Origin: G963666535 sp963666535
GTDB lineage: Bacteria > Bacillota > Clostridia > Oscillospirales > Oscillospiraceae
Direction of reading: 5' to 3'
NCBI GenBank assembly: GCA_963666535.1
Contig: OY762913.1
Location: 2,418,001-2,482,000 of the forward strand
DNA length: 64,000 nt
In this document: in pieces, positions 24,392 to 32,318 of the stretch
Layout of the letters: every line of letters starts with the position of its first letter
Position numbering within the stretch: position 1 is the first letter of the stretch
The notes under the pieces: generated by a model
Told to the model about the DNA's origin: nothing
What the model saw: the letters and a program-made list of their open reading frames with translations, nothing else
Database searches by the model: none
Position numbers and translations under genes: made by a program

Positions 24392-26995
24392 TTAATGGAG
24401 AATGTCCTGCGGGATATCGTCTTCGCCTTGCGAGGGGGTGGTTGTTTCGGTAGGCTGCTGCGTCTCTGTAGGCGTAGTAGGTGTAGTAGGTGTGGTGGTC
24501 TCGGGCACATAGCCAGGCCAGGTAGTTGGATCATTGATGTCAAAATTGGGGTCATCGGTAGGCCAGGTAGTGGGGTCGTCCTCGTCAAATGCGTCTCCGG
24601 TCACAGGGTCTGTACCAGTTCCCGTGTGAACCGTGCATTGACCTGCCGCTTCCGTATAGGACAGTAAATATTTGGAATCCTCCGCAGTAGCGTTACCCAC
24701 CGCCTCACGGGTGTAGTTGAGAAGGCTTTCCGTAATAATGCTTGACTCGGGGCAGTTTGGCCCCGCCAGATGGTAAAGCCCGGTCTCTTTTCCATCGGCA
24801 TCCAAAATTGGGCAATCCTTGCACACCCGCACTGTTGTGTGCAGGGTACAATACTCTGTGGGTACATCCTCGCCCTGAATGAAATAGCCCTTGGTGACGC
24901 GACTTCCCCTTGGGTCAAGCAGACAGTCGTCACTGGGCAAAAGTCCGCTGTCCATGCAGTACGAAACAGAAACAATAGAGTTCGGTGTGGAGAAGCTCTT
25001 GTTCTCCAGGCCTTCGTGGATCTGGCTCATCACTTTTCTCCACATGACAACCGATGGGTTTCCGCTAGTATTCATCTTTTCTGCCGTCGCGTAGCCGCTC
25101 CACACAGCGGCGGTATAGTACGGCGTGTACCCCACGAACCACCGGTCATAATTATCCGTGGTGGTACCGGTCTTACCAGCAATGGTCATGCCCGAAAAAG
25201 CGGCGGCAGTACCCGTACCGGAAGCAACCACGTTTTTCAACATATAATTCATATAGAACGCCGTCGTCTCCTTGATGGCGACCTCGCTCTCCGACTCGTT
25301 GTCCAGCAGAACATTACCCTTGCTGTCCAACACTTTGGTATAGGTGCGGGGCTTTGTGTATACACCTTCGTTGGGGAACACAGTGTATGCAGCTGCCATC
25401 TCAAGGGTATTTACGCCGCTGGTCAAGCCGCCAAGGGCCATCTGAGACAGCCCAATGTCGTTTTTAACCTGGTTGCCTACCACCAGATTATCCTCCAACG
25501 AAGTGATGTGATACCGTGTCTCGGCAAAGTCGAAGGAAACCTGTGGGGTAAGATAGTCCGCGACAATGCGAACCGCCACGGTATTCACTGAGTTGGTCAG
25601 CGCGTTATAAACGGTGGTTAACCCTTTATATCTGTTATCCGAGTTTCTGGGCCATGGGTTGCCATTGAGAACAGTATAGGGGTAGTCGTCAATGACTGTA
25701 CCCGGGCTGATCCGCCCCAATTCCAGCGCGGGGGAATACACGGTCAGCGGCTTAATGGAAGAACCTGGCTGCCGCTTCGTGTCGGTTGCCATGTTCCATC
25801 CGCGGTTGCTGGCCTTTTGACCCACGCCGCCGGCCATGCCTACCACGTTACCCGTCGCGTTGTCGATAATCGTAATGGCAGACTGCATTTTTTGTCCGCT
25901 TTTCGAGGTATAGTCTATGTTGGCCTGATCGTAATAAACATTCTCTACCGCAGCCTGCACTTTAGGATCCACGGTTGTGTAAATCTCCAGTCCCCCTGAG
26001 TAGAACAGGTCGAAGGCATACGTCCTGTCGTAGTCATAGGTATCCACCAGATCATTGATCACGTCGGAAATGACCTGTTCTTCGAACCAGGAATACATAT
26101 TTCCAGAAGCTATTTCATCCTCACCTTTGACGAAATTCAGCTTCTCCGCTTTGGCGGCATCGCATTCCTCCTGGGTGATCTTGCCCTGCTCGCACATGCA
26201 ATCCAGAACCAGCTCCTGCCGACTTTTATTGTAGTCGACATGAAGATATGGATTGTACAAAGACGGATTGTTGGTAATGCTGACAATGCTGGCACACTCT
26301 GCCAAACTCAGTTCCTGCACAGGCTTTCCAAAATAGTAATAAGATGCGGAATAGATGCCATAGCAGCCGCCACCCAAATTGATATAGTTCAAATACCACT
26401 CCAAAATTTCATCTTTGGAATAGTTTTTCTCAAATTCCAGCGCCCGAAAAATTTCTGTAATCTTACGCTTTACGGTCACCTCATCGTCGGTGGTAATGTT
26501 TTTAATTAGCTGCTGGGTAATGGTAGACCCGCCCTGAATATCCTTCCCGGTAAACATGTTAATTACGCCCTTGGCCGTGCGGATCCAGTCCACGCCGCCA
26601 TGATCATAAAACCGCTTGTCCTCAATTGCCACGGCCGCATTCACCATGTTAGTCGGAATGTCTGCATAGGAAACCCAGGTGCGGTTTTCCGTTCCATGGA
26701 AGGTTTGCAGCTGCTTATCTTCCCCTGTGTCCTTGTCTGTATAATACATGGTGGTCGTCAGATCCATGGTGAAATCCACCAGTGTGATTTTACTTTGCGG
26801 CATAATGACAGTCTTGATATATACAGATGCAAAACAGGCCAGTAGCACACAAGTAAGCAGGCCGATCAGACCGATCGTACCGACTACTCTTCCCACTGTC
26901 CCAGCTCTTGTTCTGTGCTTTCTTCTCTTGTGCGGCGTGCCGGTATTGCTTCCGGCGGTATTACCTTGTTCCGTTGTATGATTGATTTCGTCCAA
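24392..26995 (-). CDS. Class A penicillin-binding protein (PBP1A-type)
   Basis: A bifunctional peptidoglycan glycosyltransferase/transpeptidase of 867 residues. A cytoplasmic basic N-terminus and one membrane anchor (about 35-58) come first. The GT51 domain has EDKRFYDHGGVDW and GGSTITQQLIKN, and the transpeptidase has SxxK in QPGSSIKPLTVY, the SVN triad and AGKTGTTTD. The C-terminus is an unusual Thr/Pro/Glu-rich tail (about 805-867), probably disordered and wall-exposed. The start is TTG after GAGGTG. It is monocistronic. Confidence 0.95.
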   Translation of the reverse strand: MDEINHTTEQGNTAGSNTGTPHKRRKHRTRAGTVGRVVGTIGLIGLLTCVLLACFASVYIKTVIMPQSKITLVDFTMDLTTTMYYTDKDTGEDKQLQTFHGTENRTWVSYADIPTNMVNAAVAIEDKRFYDHGGVDWIRTAKGVINMFTGKDIQGGSTITQQLIKNITTDDEVTVKRKITEIFRALEFEKNYSKDEILEWYLNYINLGGGCYGIYSASYYYFGKPVQELSLAECASIVSITNNPSLYNPYLHVDYNKSRQELVLDCMCEQGKITQEECDAAKAEKLNFVKGEDEIASGNMYSWFEEQVISDVINDLVDTYDYDRTYAFDLFYSGGLEIYTTVDPKVQAAVENVYYDQANIDYTSKSGQKMQSAITIIDNATGNVVGMAGGVGQKASNRGWNMATDTKRQPGSSIKPLTVYSPALELGRISPGTVIDDYPYTVLNGNPWPRNSDNRYKGLTTVYNALTNSVNTVAVRIVADYLTPQVSFDFAETRYHITSLEDNLVVGNQVKNDIGLSQMALGGLTSGVNTLEMAAAYTVFPNEGVYTKPRTYTKVLDSKGNVLLDNESESEVAIKETTAFYMNYMLKNVVASGTGTAAAFSGMTIAGKTGTTTDNYDRWFVGYTPYYTAAVWSGYATAEKMNTSGNPSVVMWRKVMSQIHEGLENKSFSTPNSIVSVSYCMDSGLLPSDDCLLDPRGSRVTKGYFIQGEDVPTEYCTLHTTVRVCKDCPILDADGKETGLYHLAGPNCPESSIITESLLNYTREAVGNATAEDSKYLLSYTEAAGQCTVHTGTGTDPVTGDAFDEDDPTTWPTDDPNFDINDPTTWPGYVPETTTPTTPTTPTETQQPTETTTPSQGEDDIPQDILH

Positions 26996-27220
26996 AATAG
27001 CACCTCTAACTCTGTGTGGCTGGTCGACTAAAACATTCCTGCCTATGGCCGATACTAATGCATAGTATTATAACACAGACGCTGGTTTTGTCCAGTCCGT
27101 AAGCCCCCATTTTTCGTTTTTGCTTGAAATCACTGTTAAAATTAGCAGTTCTTCCCCTTGCTTTTTTCGGCTGGGGAGGGTAAAATAAAAACACAAATAA
27201 GCATAAGGAGTGTCATGATC

Positions 27221-27541
27221 ATGAGCGAGGATTTCGGCGCCGATTTCATCTCCCTCACCGACGAGGACGGAAACGAATTTGAATTGGAGCATTTGGACAC
27301 CATAGAGTATAATGGGAAAACTTATATGGCCTTTTTCCCCGCTGAAAACGCGGACGATGACACTGAGAACGGCGAGGATGTGCAGGACATTGATCTAGAC
27401 GACGAAAATTCCGGTTTGATCATTCTGAAGGTAGTCGGCGATGAGGGTGAGGAATACCTCTCCACCCTGGACAGCGACGAAGAGTTGGATGAAGTCTACG
27501 CCCAGTTCATGAATGCACTGTTTGACACCGAGGAAGAATAA
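27221..27541 (+). CDS. DUF1292 family protein
   Basis: A 106-residue, extremely acidic protein starting MSEDFGADFISL, with the DUF1292 core TDEDGNEFELEHLDTIEYNG and a conserved EEYLSTLDSDEELDEVYAQF. The family (YrzB-type) is common in Firmicutes, often near ruvX and alaS, with no proven function. The first of two nearby ATGs is only four bases from TAAGGAG, so the second is chosen. It is monocistronic with its own terminator, and the ruvX gene is 18 kb away here. Confidence 0.88.
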   Translation: MSEDFGADFISLTDEDGNEFELEHLDTIEYNGKTYMAFFPAENADDDTENGEDVQDIDLDDENSGLIILKVVGDEGEEYLSTLDSDEELDEVYAQFMNALFDTEEE

Positions 27542-27577
27542 TCATATTTTCCATACATCGCTTTCCTGCTTGGTTCT

Positions 27578-27614
27578 TCCGGCTGATGCTTCAGCCGGAC
27601 GTGATGAGCTTTTT
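27578..27614 (+). terminator. Terminator after DUF1292 gene
   Basis: TCCGGCTGA and TCAGCCGGA form a perfect 9-bp stem with a TGCT loop. A TTTTTT run lies about ten bases further on, so termination may be imperfect. Confidence 0.6.
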
Positions 27615-27637
27615 TAAACCCACATTTATAATAAGGG

Positions 27638-27797
27638 ACGCTTACCTCGCCCCGTGACTTGCAGGCCTCCCGCCTTCGGCGGACGTTGGAAGCAAAAAAG
27701 CGGTGCGGCGGCGACCCACCTGCCATACGTGCAGGTTATAAACGGGCTCACACGGCCAAAGCGGGATTCCCCCATGATTTTCATGGGGGTTTTTTAT
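27638..27797 (+). ncRNA. ssrS: Probable 6S RNA
   Basis: A non-coding stretch with a TATAAT at 27628-27633, a GC-rich folded body and a perfect terminator (CCCCCATGA/TCATGGGGG plus T7, 27769-27796). CCGTG near the 5' end pairs with CACGG near the 3' end to close a long interrupted helix. The 3' half (GGCGACCCACCTG, a short hairpin, then CAGGTTATAAACGGGCTCA) follows the conserved 6S pattern. 6S RNA binds the housekeeping RNA polymerase in stationary phase. The call rests on remembered family pattern; boundaries are approximate. Confidence 0.65.
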
Positions 27798-27870
27798 TTC
27801 TCTGCATCCGTTTTTCTTGTGAACGGAGTGTAAATTATACCGTTCCCTATGGGGCAATTCCTTTTTCTGC

Positions 27871-27899
27871 TTGCAAGGTAGTCTTGTTTCTTGTATAAT
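27871..27899 (+). promoter_or_regulatory. Promoter of the PpiC-type foldase gene
   Basis: TTGCAA and TATAAT separated by exactly 17 bases, about 53 bases before the start codon. Confidence 0.8.
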
Positions 27900-27952
27900 A
27901 CCTAGGAATGTAAATGGGGGTATCCCCGTACCAATGAGAGGAATGAAATCAC

Positions 27953-29503
27953 ATGAGTGCATCCCGTGAGAAGAAAACTCGTCTTGATCTGCCCGATCAG
28001 AACCTGACTGAAAAACAAAAGAAGGCTTTGAAAGAGGAACGTGAGGCTACGCGTAAACGTATCACCTATATCATTGTTGGTATTGTCTGCGCCGCGGCCG
28101 CAGCTGCTCTGCTTATTTGGAATTCCGGTTTTTTCCAGGGCAGATCCACCGCCGTTACCATTGGCGACCACGATTATACCGCTGCTGACATTGAGTATTA
28201 TTACCAAAATATCCGTTATCAGTACTATTACTATGCCCAATACGGCGCTTCCGACTTTGATAAGGACACCGATCCCGCTGACCAGATTTATGATGAGTCC
28301 ACCGGCCAGACCTATCACGATTACTTTCTCAATTACGCCATTGACTCCCTGACCTACTATACCGCACTGGTTGACGCGGCCAAGGAGGCCGGGTATACCA
28401 CGCTTTCCGAGGATAGCCTGGCCAAGCTGGATGACTCTATCACCGAAATGGAAACCTCTGCCGCTTCCAGCAATTATTCCACCACATCTTATCTGCGGAC
28501 TCAGTATGGCCCCTATATGTCCTTGAGTAAGTTCAAATCTATTCTGGAAATGCAATACCTCGCCAATGAATATTACGCAACCTATCAGGATACTCTTTCC
28601 TTCACCGACGACGAATTGGACTCCTATTATACGGAAAACGCTGGTTCTTTGGACTCTTTTGTCTATAATGTCTGCTTGATCGACGGCGCCGCCGAGACAG
28701 CCACCGGCACAGACGGAACCGCCGTTGCGGCAACCGACGAAGAGACTGCAGCCGCTATGGCGGAAGCAAAGACTCTGGCCGATACCTTTGCTGACCGGCT
28801 GGGTGACGGCGAGGATTTCGAAGCTTTGGCTCAGGAATACACCGCCGGTTACGAGACCCCCACCATTAATCTGAACTATACGATGACCGGCATCCAGGTC
28901 TCCTCTCTGTACAGCGAATGGATGCTGTCCGCTGACCGCGTTCCCGGCGACACCACGGTCGTAGAGTCCTCTTCTCAGGGTTACTTCGTCGTGGAGTACC
29001 TGGATCATTATCTGCTCACTGATGACACCGCCAACATCCGGCAGATTACGGTTTCTCCGGAGACTGACGAGGGGGCCGATGCCCCCACTGCCGAGCAGAT
29101 GGAGGCCGCCAAGGCAAAGGCGGAGCAGCTGCTGGCCACCTGGAAATCCGGCGAGGCAACAGAGGATACGTTTGCCACGCTGGCCACAGACAACTCCTCT
29201 GACACCAACTCGGCTTCCAACGGCGGCCTGTTTAAAAACGTCTATGTGGGTGAAATGTTCGACGAATTCAACGACTGGGTCTTTGATCCTGCCCGAAAGG
29301 CCGGTGACACCACCATCGTGGAAAACACCGTGTCTGGCACCGAGGGCTACCAGATCCTCTACTTTATCGATACTGACATTCCCCTCTGGAAGGTTACCGC
29401 CACCAATACACTCACCTCCAATCGAATGACTGAGTGGACCGATGGCCTGAAAGCCAACTATGAGGCAGTTTGGGAAACCGGCATCAAGTATGTGAATGCA
29501 TAA
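27953..29503 (+). CDS. Membrane-anchored PpiC/SurA-type peptidyl-prolyl isomerase
   Basis: A 516-residue extracytoplasmic foldase. A charged cytoplasmic N-terminus (about 1-36) is followed by one membrane anchor (ITYIIVGIVCAAAAAALLIW) and a SurA-N-like helical chaperone region rich in Tyr. Parvulin-like segments come last, with RQITVSP and NGGLFKNVYVGEMFDEFNDW (about 420-470). It probably assists folding of secreted proteins at the membrane-wall interface, like PrsA, but lacks a lipobox. Own promoter and strong terminator; monocistronic. Confidence 0.85.
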   Translation: MSASREKKTRLDLPDQNLTEKQKKALKEEREATRKRITYIIVGIVCAAAAAALLIWNSGFFQGRSTAVTIGDHDYTAADIEYYYQNIRYQYYYYAQYGASDFDKDTDPADQIYDESTGQTYHDYFLNYAIDSLTYYTALVDAAKEAGYTTLSEDSLAKLDDSITEMETSAASSNYSTTSYLRTQYGPYMSLSKFKSILEMQYLANEYYATYQDTLSFTDDELDSYYTENAGSLDSFVYNVCLIDGAAETATGTDGTAVAATDEETAAAMAEAKTLADTFADRLGDGEDFEALAQEYTAGYETPTINLNYTMTGIQVSSLYSEWMLSADRVPGDTTVVESSSQGYFVVEYLDHYLLTDDTANIRQITVSPETDEGADAPTAEQMEAAKAKAEQLLATWKSGEATEDTFATLATDNSSDTNSASNGGLFKNVYVGEMFDEFNDWVFDPARKAGDTTIVENTVSGTEGYQILYFIDTDIPLWKVTATNTLTSNRMTEWTDGLKANYEAVWETGIKYVNA

Positions 29504-29506
29504 AAA

Positions 29507-29535
29507 AAAGGTGGGGCGCATGCCCCACCTTTTTC
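29507..29535 (+). terminator. Terminator after foldase gene
   Basis: AAAGGTGGGGC and GCCCCACCTTT form a perfect stem with a four-base loop, followed by TTTTC. Confidence 0.92.
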
Positions 29536-29553
29536 TTCTGAGGAGGTCTTTGT

Positions 29554-30270
29554 ATGTCTGAACAGTTCCTACGCACGGAAATGCTGCTTGGTTCCGGCGC
29601 CATACAGGCGCTACAAGGCTCCCATGTGGCGGTGTTCGGTCTGGGTGGTGTTGGCAGCTATGCAGTGGAGGGGCTGGCCCGTTCCGGCGTGGGTGAGCTA
29701 ACCCTGATCGACGAGGATACCGTCAGCATCACCAACCTCAACCGACAGCTGGGCGCGCTTCACTCTACCATCGGCCAGCCCAAAGCAGTGGTGCTGGCCA
29801 GTCGTGTTGCTGACATCAACCCAAACTGTATCGTTCACCCCATGGTCGCCCACTACGAAGCCGACGCACGAGAGACCTTTTTCGCTGCCGAATACGACTA
29901 TATTGTAGATGCCATTGATCTTGTATCCTGTAAGCTGGATTTGATCCAAACCGCCCTCTCCCGCGAAATACCCATCATTTCGGCGTTGGGAACCGGTAAC
30001 AAACTGGATGCCTCTCAGCTCCGTGTGGCTGATATTTCAAAAACAGAGGGCTGCCCTTTGGCCCGCGTGATCCGCAAGGAGCTGCGCGCCCGCTGCATTC
30101 TGCACCACAAGGTGGTCTATTCCCCCGAGCTGCCCGCGAAAACCGACCAGCGTGAGACTCCGCCCCCCGGCCGCCGCAGTGTTCCGGCCAGCACGCCTTG
30201 GGTCCCCGCCTGCGCCGGTCTTATTCTGGCCGGTGAAGTCGTTCTCAGTCTGTCCCACAAGCAAGAATAA
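29554..30270 (+). CDS. tcdA: tRNA threonylcarbamoyladenosine dehydratase
   Basis: A 238-residue ThiF/E1-like enzyme that cyclises t6A37 of tRNA to ct6A using ATP. It has the nucleotide-binding HVAVFGLGGVGSYAVEGLAR, the NLNRQLGALHSTIGQPKA segment and a TEGCPLARVIRKELR Cys region typical of TcdA/YgdL. The size and lack of a rhodanese domain argue against MoeB or ThiF. TGAGGAGG lies upstream. The 3' end is followed 43 bases later by the split TauE/SafE genes. Confidence 0.9.
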   Translation: MSEQFLRTEMLLGSGAIQALQGSHVAVFGLGGVGSYAVEGLARSGVGELTLIDEDTVSITNLNRQLGALHSTIGQPKAVVLASRVADINPNCIVHPMVAHYEADARETFFAAEYDYIVDAIDLVSCKLDLIQTALSREIPIISALGTGNKLDASQLRVADISKTEGCPLARVIRKELRARCILHHKVVYSPELPAKTDQRETPPPGRRSVPASTPWVPACAGLILAGEVVLSLSHKQE

Positions 30271-30313
30271 AAGCATCCCTCTCTGGCAAACTATAAGCTG
30301 GGGAGGGATGTTT

Positions 30314-30673
30314 GTGTATCATCGCAATGGGTGGCGCAGCGCTCTGTTGGGTGGACTGGCCGGACTCGTCAACGGTTTTTTCGGCAGCGGCGGCGGCCTG
30401 CTCCTGGTTCCCTTTCTCATTCGCATCTGCAAACTCAGCCAGCGCAAGGCATTTGCCACCTCTGTAGCAATCGTTTTGCCGCTTTGCACCATGTCCGCTT
30501 TTCTTTACTATCTCTTCGGCGGCCTCTCTCTGCGCCCCGCCTTGCCATACCTGCTGGGCGGTCTGGTTGGGGGCTGGACAGGCGGGCGGCTGTTCCGCCG
30601 AGTCAATGTGCTCTGGCTGCGCCGGGTCTTCGCGCTCCTCATCCTTTTTTGCGGGGGGCGAATGCTGTTTTGA
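30314..30673 (+). CDS. TauE/SafE (TSUP) permease, N-terminal-half protein
   Basis: A 119-residue membrane protein with about four segments and the TSUP repeat motif NGFFGSGGGLLLVPFL. Full-length TSUP anion exporters are about 250 residues made of two such halves. Here the halves are separate genes, with the second starting at the stop of the first. GTG is preferred as start because GGGAGGG is six bases upstream; an ATG two codons earlier lies on that site. It probably works as a heteromer with the next gene; the substrate (sulfite, sulfoacetate or similar) is unknown. Confidence 0.85.
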   Translation: MYHRNGWRSALLGGLAGLVNGFFGSGGGLLLVPFLIRICKLSQRKAFATSVAIVLPLCTMSAFLYYLFGGLSLRPALPYLLGGLVGGWTGGRLFRRVNVLWLRRVFALLILFCGGRMLF

Positions 30674-31041
30674 CTTTGGATTTTTACTTTGCCCTTTTTG
30701 CGGGCGCCCTCGCAGGAATCCTTTCCGCTTTCGGCGTGGGCGGCGGCACCCTCCTTCTCCTCTACATGACTTCTGTCGCTGGTATGGAGCAGCATTTGGC
30801 GCAAGGAATTAATTTACTCTACTTCATCCCCACCGCCGCCGCGTCCCTCCCCTCCCATATAAAAAATGGTTATGTGGAACGCTCGGCAGCACTCCCCGCC
30901 ATTCTGGCCGGCCTGACCTGTGCCGCCCTTTCCGCGTGGTTTTCTATCGGACTGGATACCACCCTGCTTCGAAAGTGCTTCGGTGTGTTTCTTCTACTTG
31001 TTGGCTTTTCCGAGCTGTTTTCCAAGCAGGTGCGAGAGTAA
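30670..31041 (+). CDS. TauE/SafE (TSUP) permease, C-terminal-half protein
   Basis: A 123-residue membrane protein with about four segments and the second TSUP repeat, AGILSAFGVGGGTLLLLYM. The TTG start overlaps the stop of the preceding half-gene (TTTTGAC), indicating translational coupling. GGGGGG is about eleven bases upstream. The matching FGxGGG motifs of the two products show they are the two pseudo-symmetric halves of one carrier. A terminator follows. Confidence 0.83.
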   Translation: MTLDFYFALFAGALAGILSAFGVGGGTLLLLYMTSVAGMEQHLAQGINLLYFIPTAAASLPSHIKNGYVERSAALPAILAGLTCAALSAWFSIGLDTTLLRKCFGVFLLLVGFSELFSKQVRE

Positions 31042-31081
31042 GCATTGCTGTGCTCCCTCCGTTGATCCAGTCCTCCAGAAA

Positions 31082-31117
31082 AAAAGCAGCCGCTATCTTC
31101 TGATAGCGGCTGCTTTT
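31082..31117 (+). terminator. Terminator between TSUP pair and lysR gene
   Basis: AAAAGCAGCCGCTATC and GATAGCGGCTGCTTTT form a perfect 16-bp stem with a four-base loop. It can act in both directions between convergent genes. Confidence 0.9.
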
Positions 31118-31142
31118 GCTTTGCAATGCTCCGGTATGAATT

Positions 31143-32054
31143 TTACCGCCTGTCGTCCCTTTGGCGGTTGATATTTCGGTATTCCTCCTGCAGACAGTGC
31201 GCATAGGCTTCAAATGCGCCGGAGTCTTCCTCGTTCCGCCAGACGCATAGGAGCGATTCCATAACGGAGGTGGGATAGACATTAAAAGGCTTCTGCCAGC
31301 GGCTCATTGCCGTACCGATAATGATTCCCTGTCCGAATTCTGCCGCTGTGTAAATGGAATCTCGGTTTGGAACGATCACGATGCGCTCCGGCGTAAGGCC
31401 GAACCGGTGACACTCCTGATGTGCGCGGGCAAGCGTATCGCTGGTAGTCTCGTTTTCAAAGGCATCGATCAGGAACGGCTCATTTCGGAAGGTTTCGGCC
31501 GTGGCTCCCTCGGCCGCCAGCGGGTGATCTTTGGAAACCATAAGGACCATAGGCATTTGGGCAAGCAGCAGGCTTTTTGTCCGCTCGCTCTTCTGGACAA
31601 AACGTTCGTGAACCAGGATAATATCCAATTCATCTTCCAGCAGACGGAGCGTTAGAATGCCAGGAGACTGGCGCTCCACGATCAGTTCCAAATTCGGCAC
31701 GCCTTCTTTTATCTTTTCCAGCGCCCGACCGGGGGCTGGACCAAAATCCAGCCAGTTTTGATAGCCGATGCGGATTCGCTGGGCACTTTTTAGCCGTCCC
31801 TGCCGGGCCTCTAGCAAAAACTCGTCATACTCTCTCAAAAAACTTTTGAAAACAGTGTAGCACCGCTCCCCCTCGGGTGTCAGCGCAACCGAGCGCTTTG
31901 ACCGGACAAACAGCGCGAATCCCAGCGAATCCTCAATACGGGAGATGTTTTTGCTCACGCCCTGCTGCGTCATATATAAGCGGTGCGCGGTTTCCGTAAA
32001 GCTCAAGGTGTCCGCAAGACAAATAAAACAGCGGATTTTCGTCTCGTTTACCAT
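31143..32054 (-). CDS. LysR-family transcriptional regulator
   Basis: A 303-residue regulator with an N-terminal winged helix-turn-helix (RCFICLADTLSFTETAHRL, MTQQGVSKNISRIEDSLG) and a C-terminal periplasmic-binding-like effector domain (about 90-300). It diverges from the molybdopterin oxidoreductase operon, the usual layout for a LysR activator. An ACAACCA-N4-GTTGT dyad lies in the shared intergenic region, with further copies before the TRAP and DASS transporter genes. I infer it controls all three units in response to an organic acid. The start at MVNETKIRC fits the family better than a longer reading. Confidence 0.93.
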   Translation of the reverse strand: MVNETKIRCFICLADTLSFTETAHRLYMTQQGVSKNISRIEDSLGFALFVRSKRSVALTPEGERCYTVFKSFLREYDEFLLEARQGRLKSAQRIRIGYQNWLDFGPAPGRALEKIKEGVPNLELIVERQSPGILTLRLLEDELDIILVHERFVQKSERTKSLLLAQMPMVLMVSKDHPLAAEGATAETFRNEPFLIDAFENETTSDTLARAHQECHRFGLTPERIVIVPNRDSIYTAAEFGQGIIIGTAMSRWQKPFNVYPTSVMESLLCVWRNEEDSGAFEAYAHCLQEEYRNINRQRDDRR

Positions 32055-32166
32055 AATGTAATTGCGCCCCTTCCGTGTGCCAATATCGTTTTTAACAGTA
32101 CCAAATCCATTGTCGGAAGTCAACAACTATCATTGCCGCGCCTTGAAATTAGCCGCTTATGCGGAT

Positions 32167-32210
32167 AAACAACCATTTAGTTGTTTGTGTCCGTGGCATA
32201 ATTGTTTCAC
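32167..32210 (+). promoter_or_regulatory. Operator A with downstream TTGTTTCAC box, before Mo oxidoreductase
   Basis: The inverted repeat AAACAAC-CATTTA-GTTGTTT (32167-32186) contains the shared 16-mer ACAACCATTTAGTTGT. TTGTTTCAC follows at 32202, starting 25.5 bases from the dyad centre. TTTCAC and TATACT (32229) are 18 bases apart and may be the promoter. The layout resembles LysR recognition and activation sites; binding is inferred. Confidence 0.65.
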
Positions 32211-32318
32211 TTTTTATCAGTACGCACTTATACTTCTAATAGAGAAACGTTTATGTCTCTGTCAAGGGCTGTTTCAAAAATTCACGCATATTTTTTTGCA
32301 AAACAAGGAGGAAAACCG

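Noticed and set aside
27659..27898. A 79-codon frame within the 27542-27952 gap
   Set aside because: It overlaps the probable 6S RNA and its terminator, lacks a good ribosome binding site and has no protein-like features.
27902..29521. A 539-codon open frame on the minus strand opposite the PpiC-type foldase gene
   Set aside because: It mirrors a well-supported plus-strand gene with promoter, ribosome binding site and terminator. Its own product has no recognisable family and it is a by-product of codon bias.
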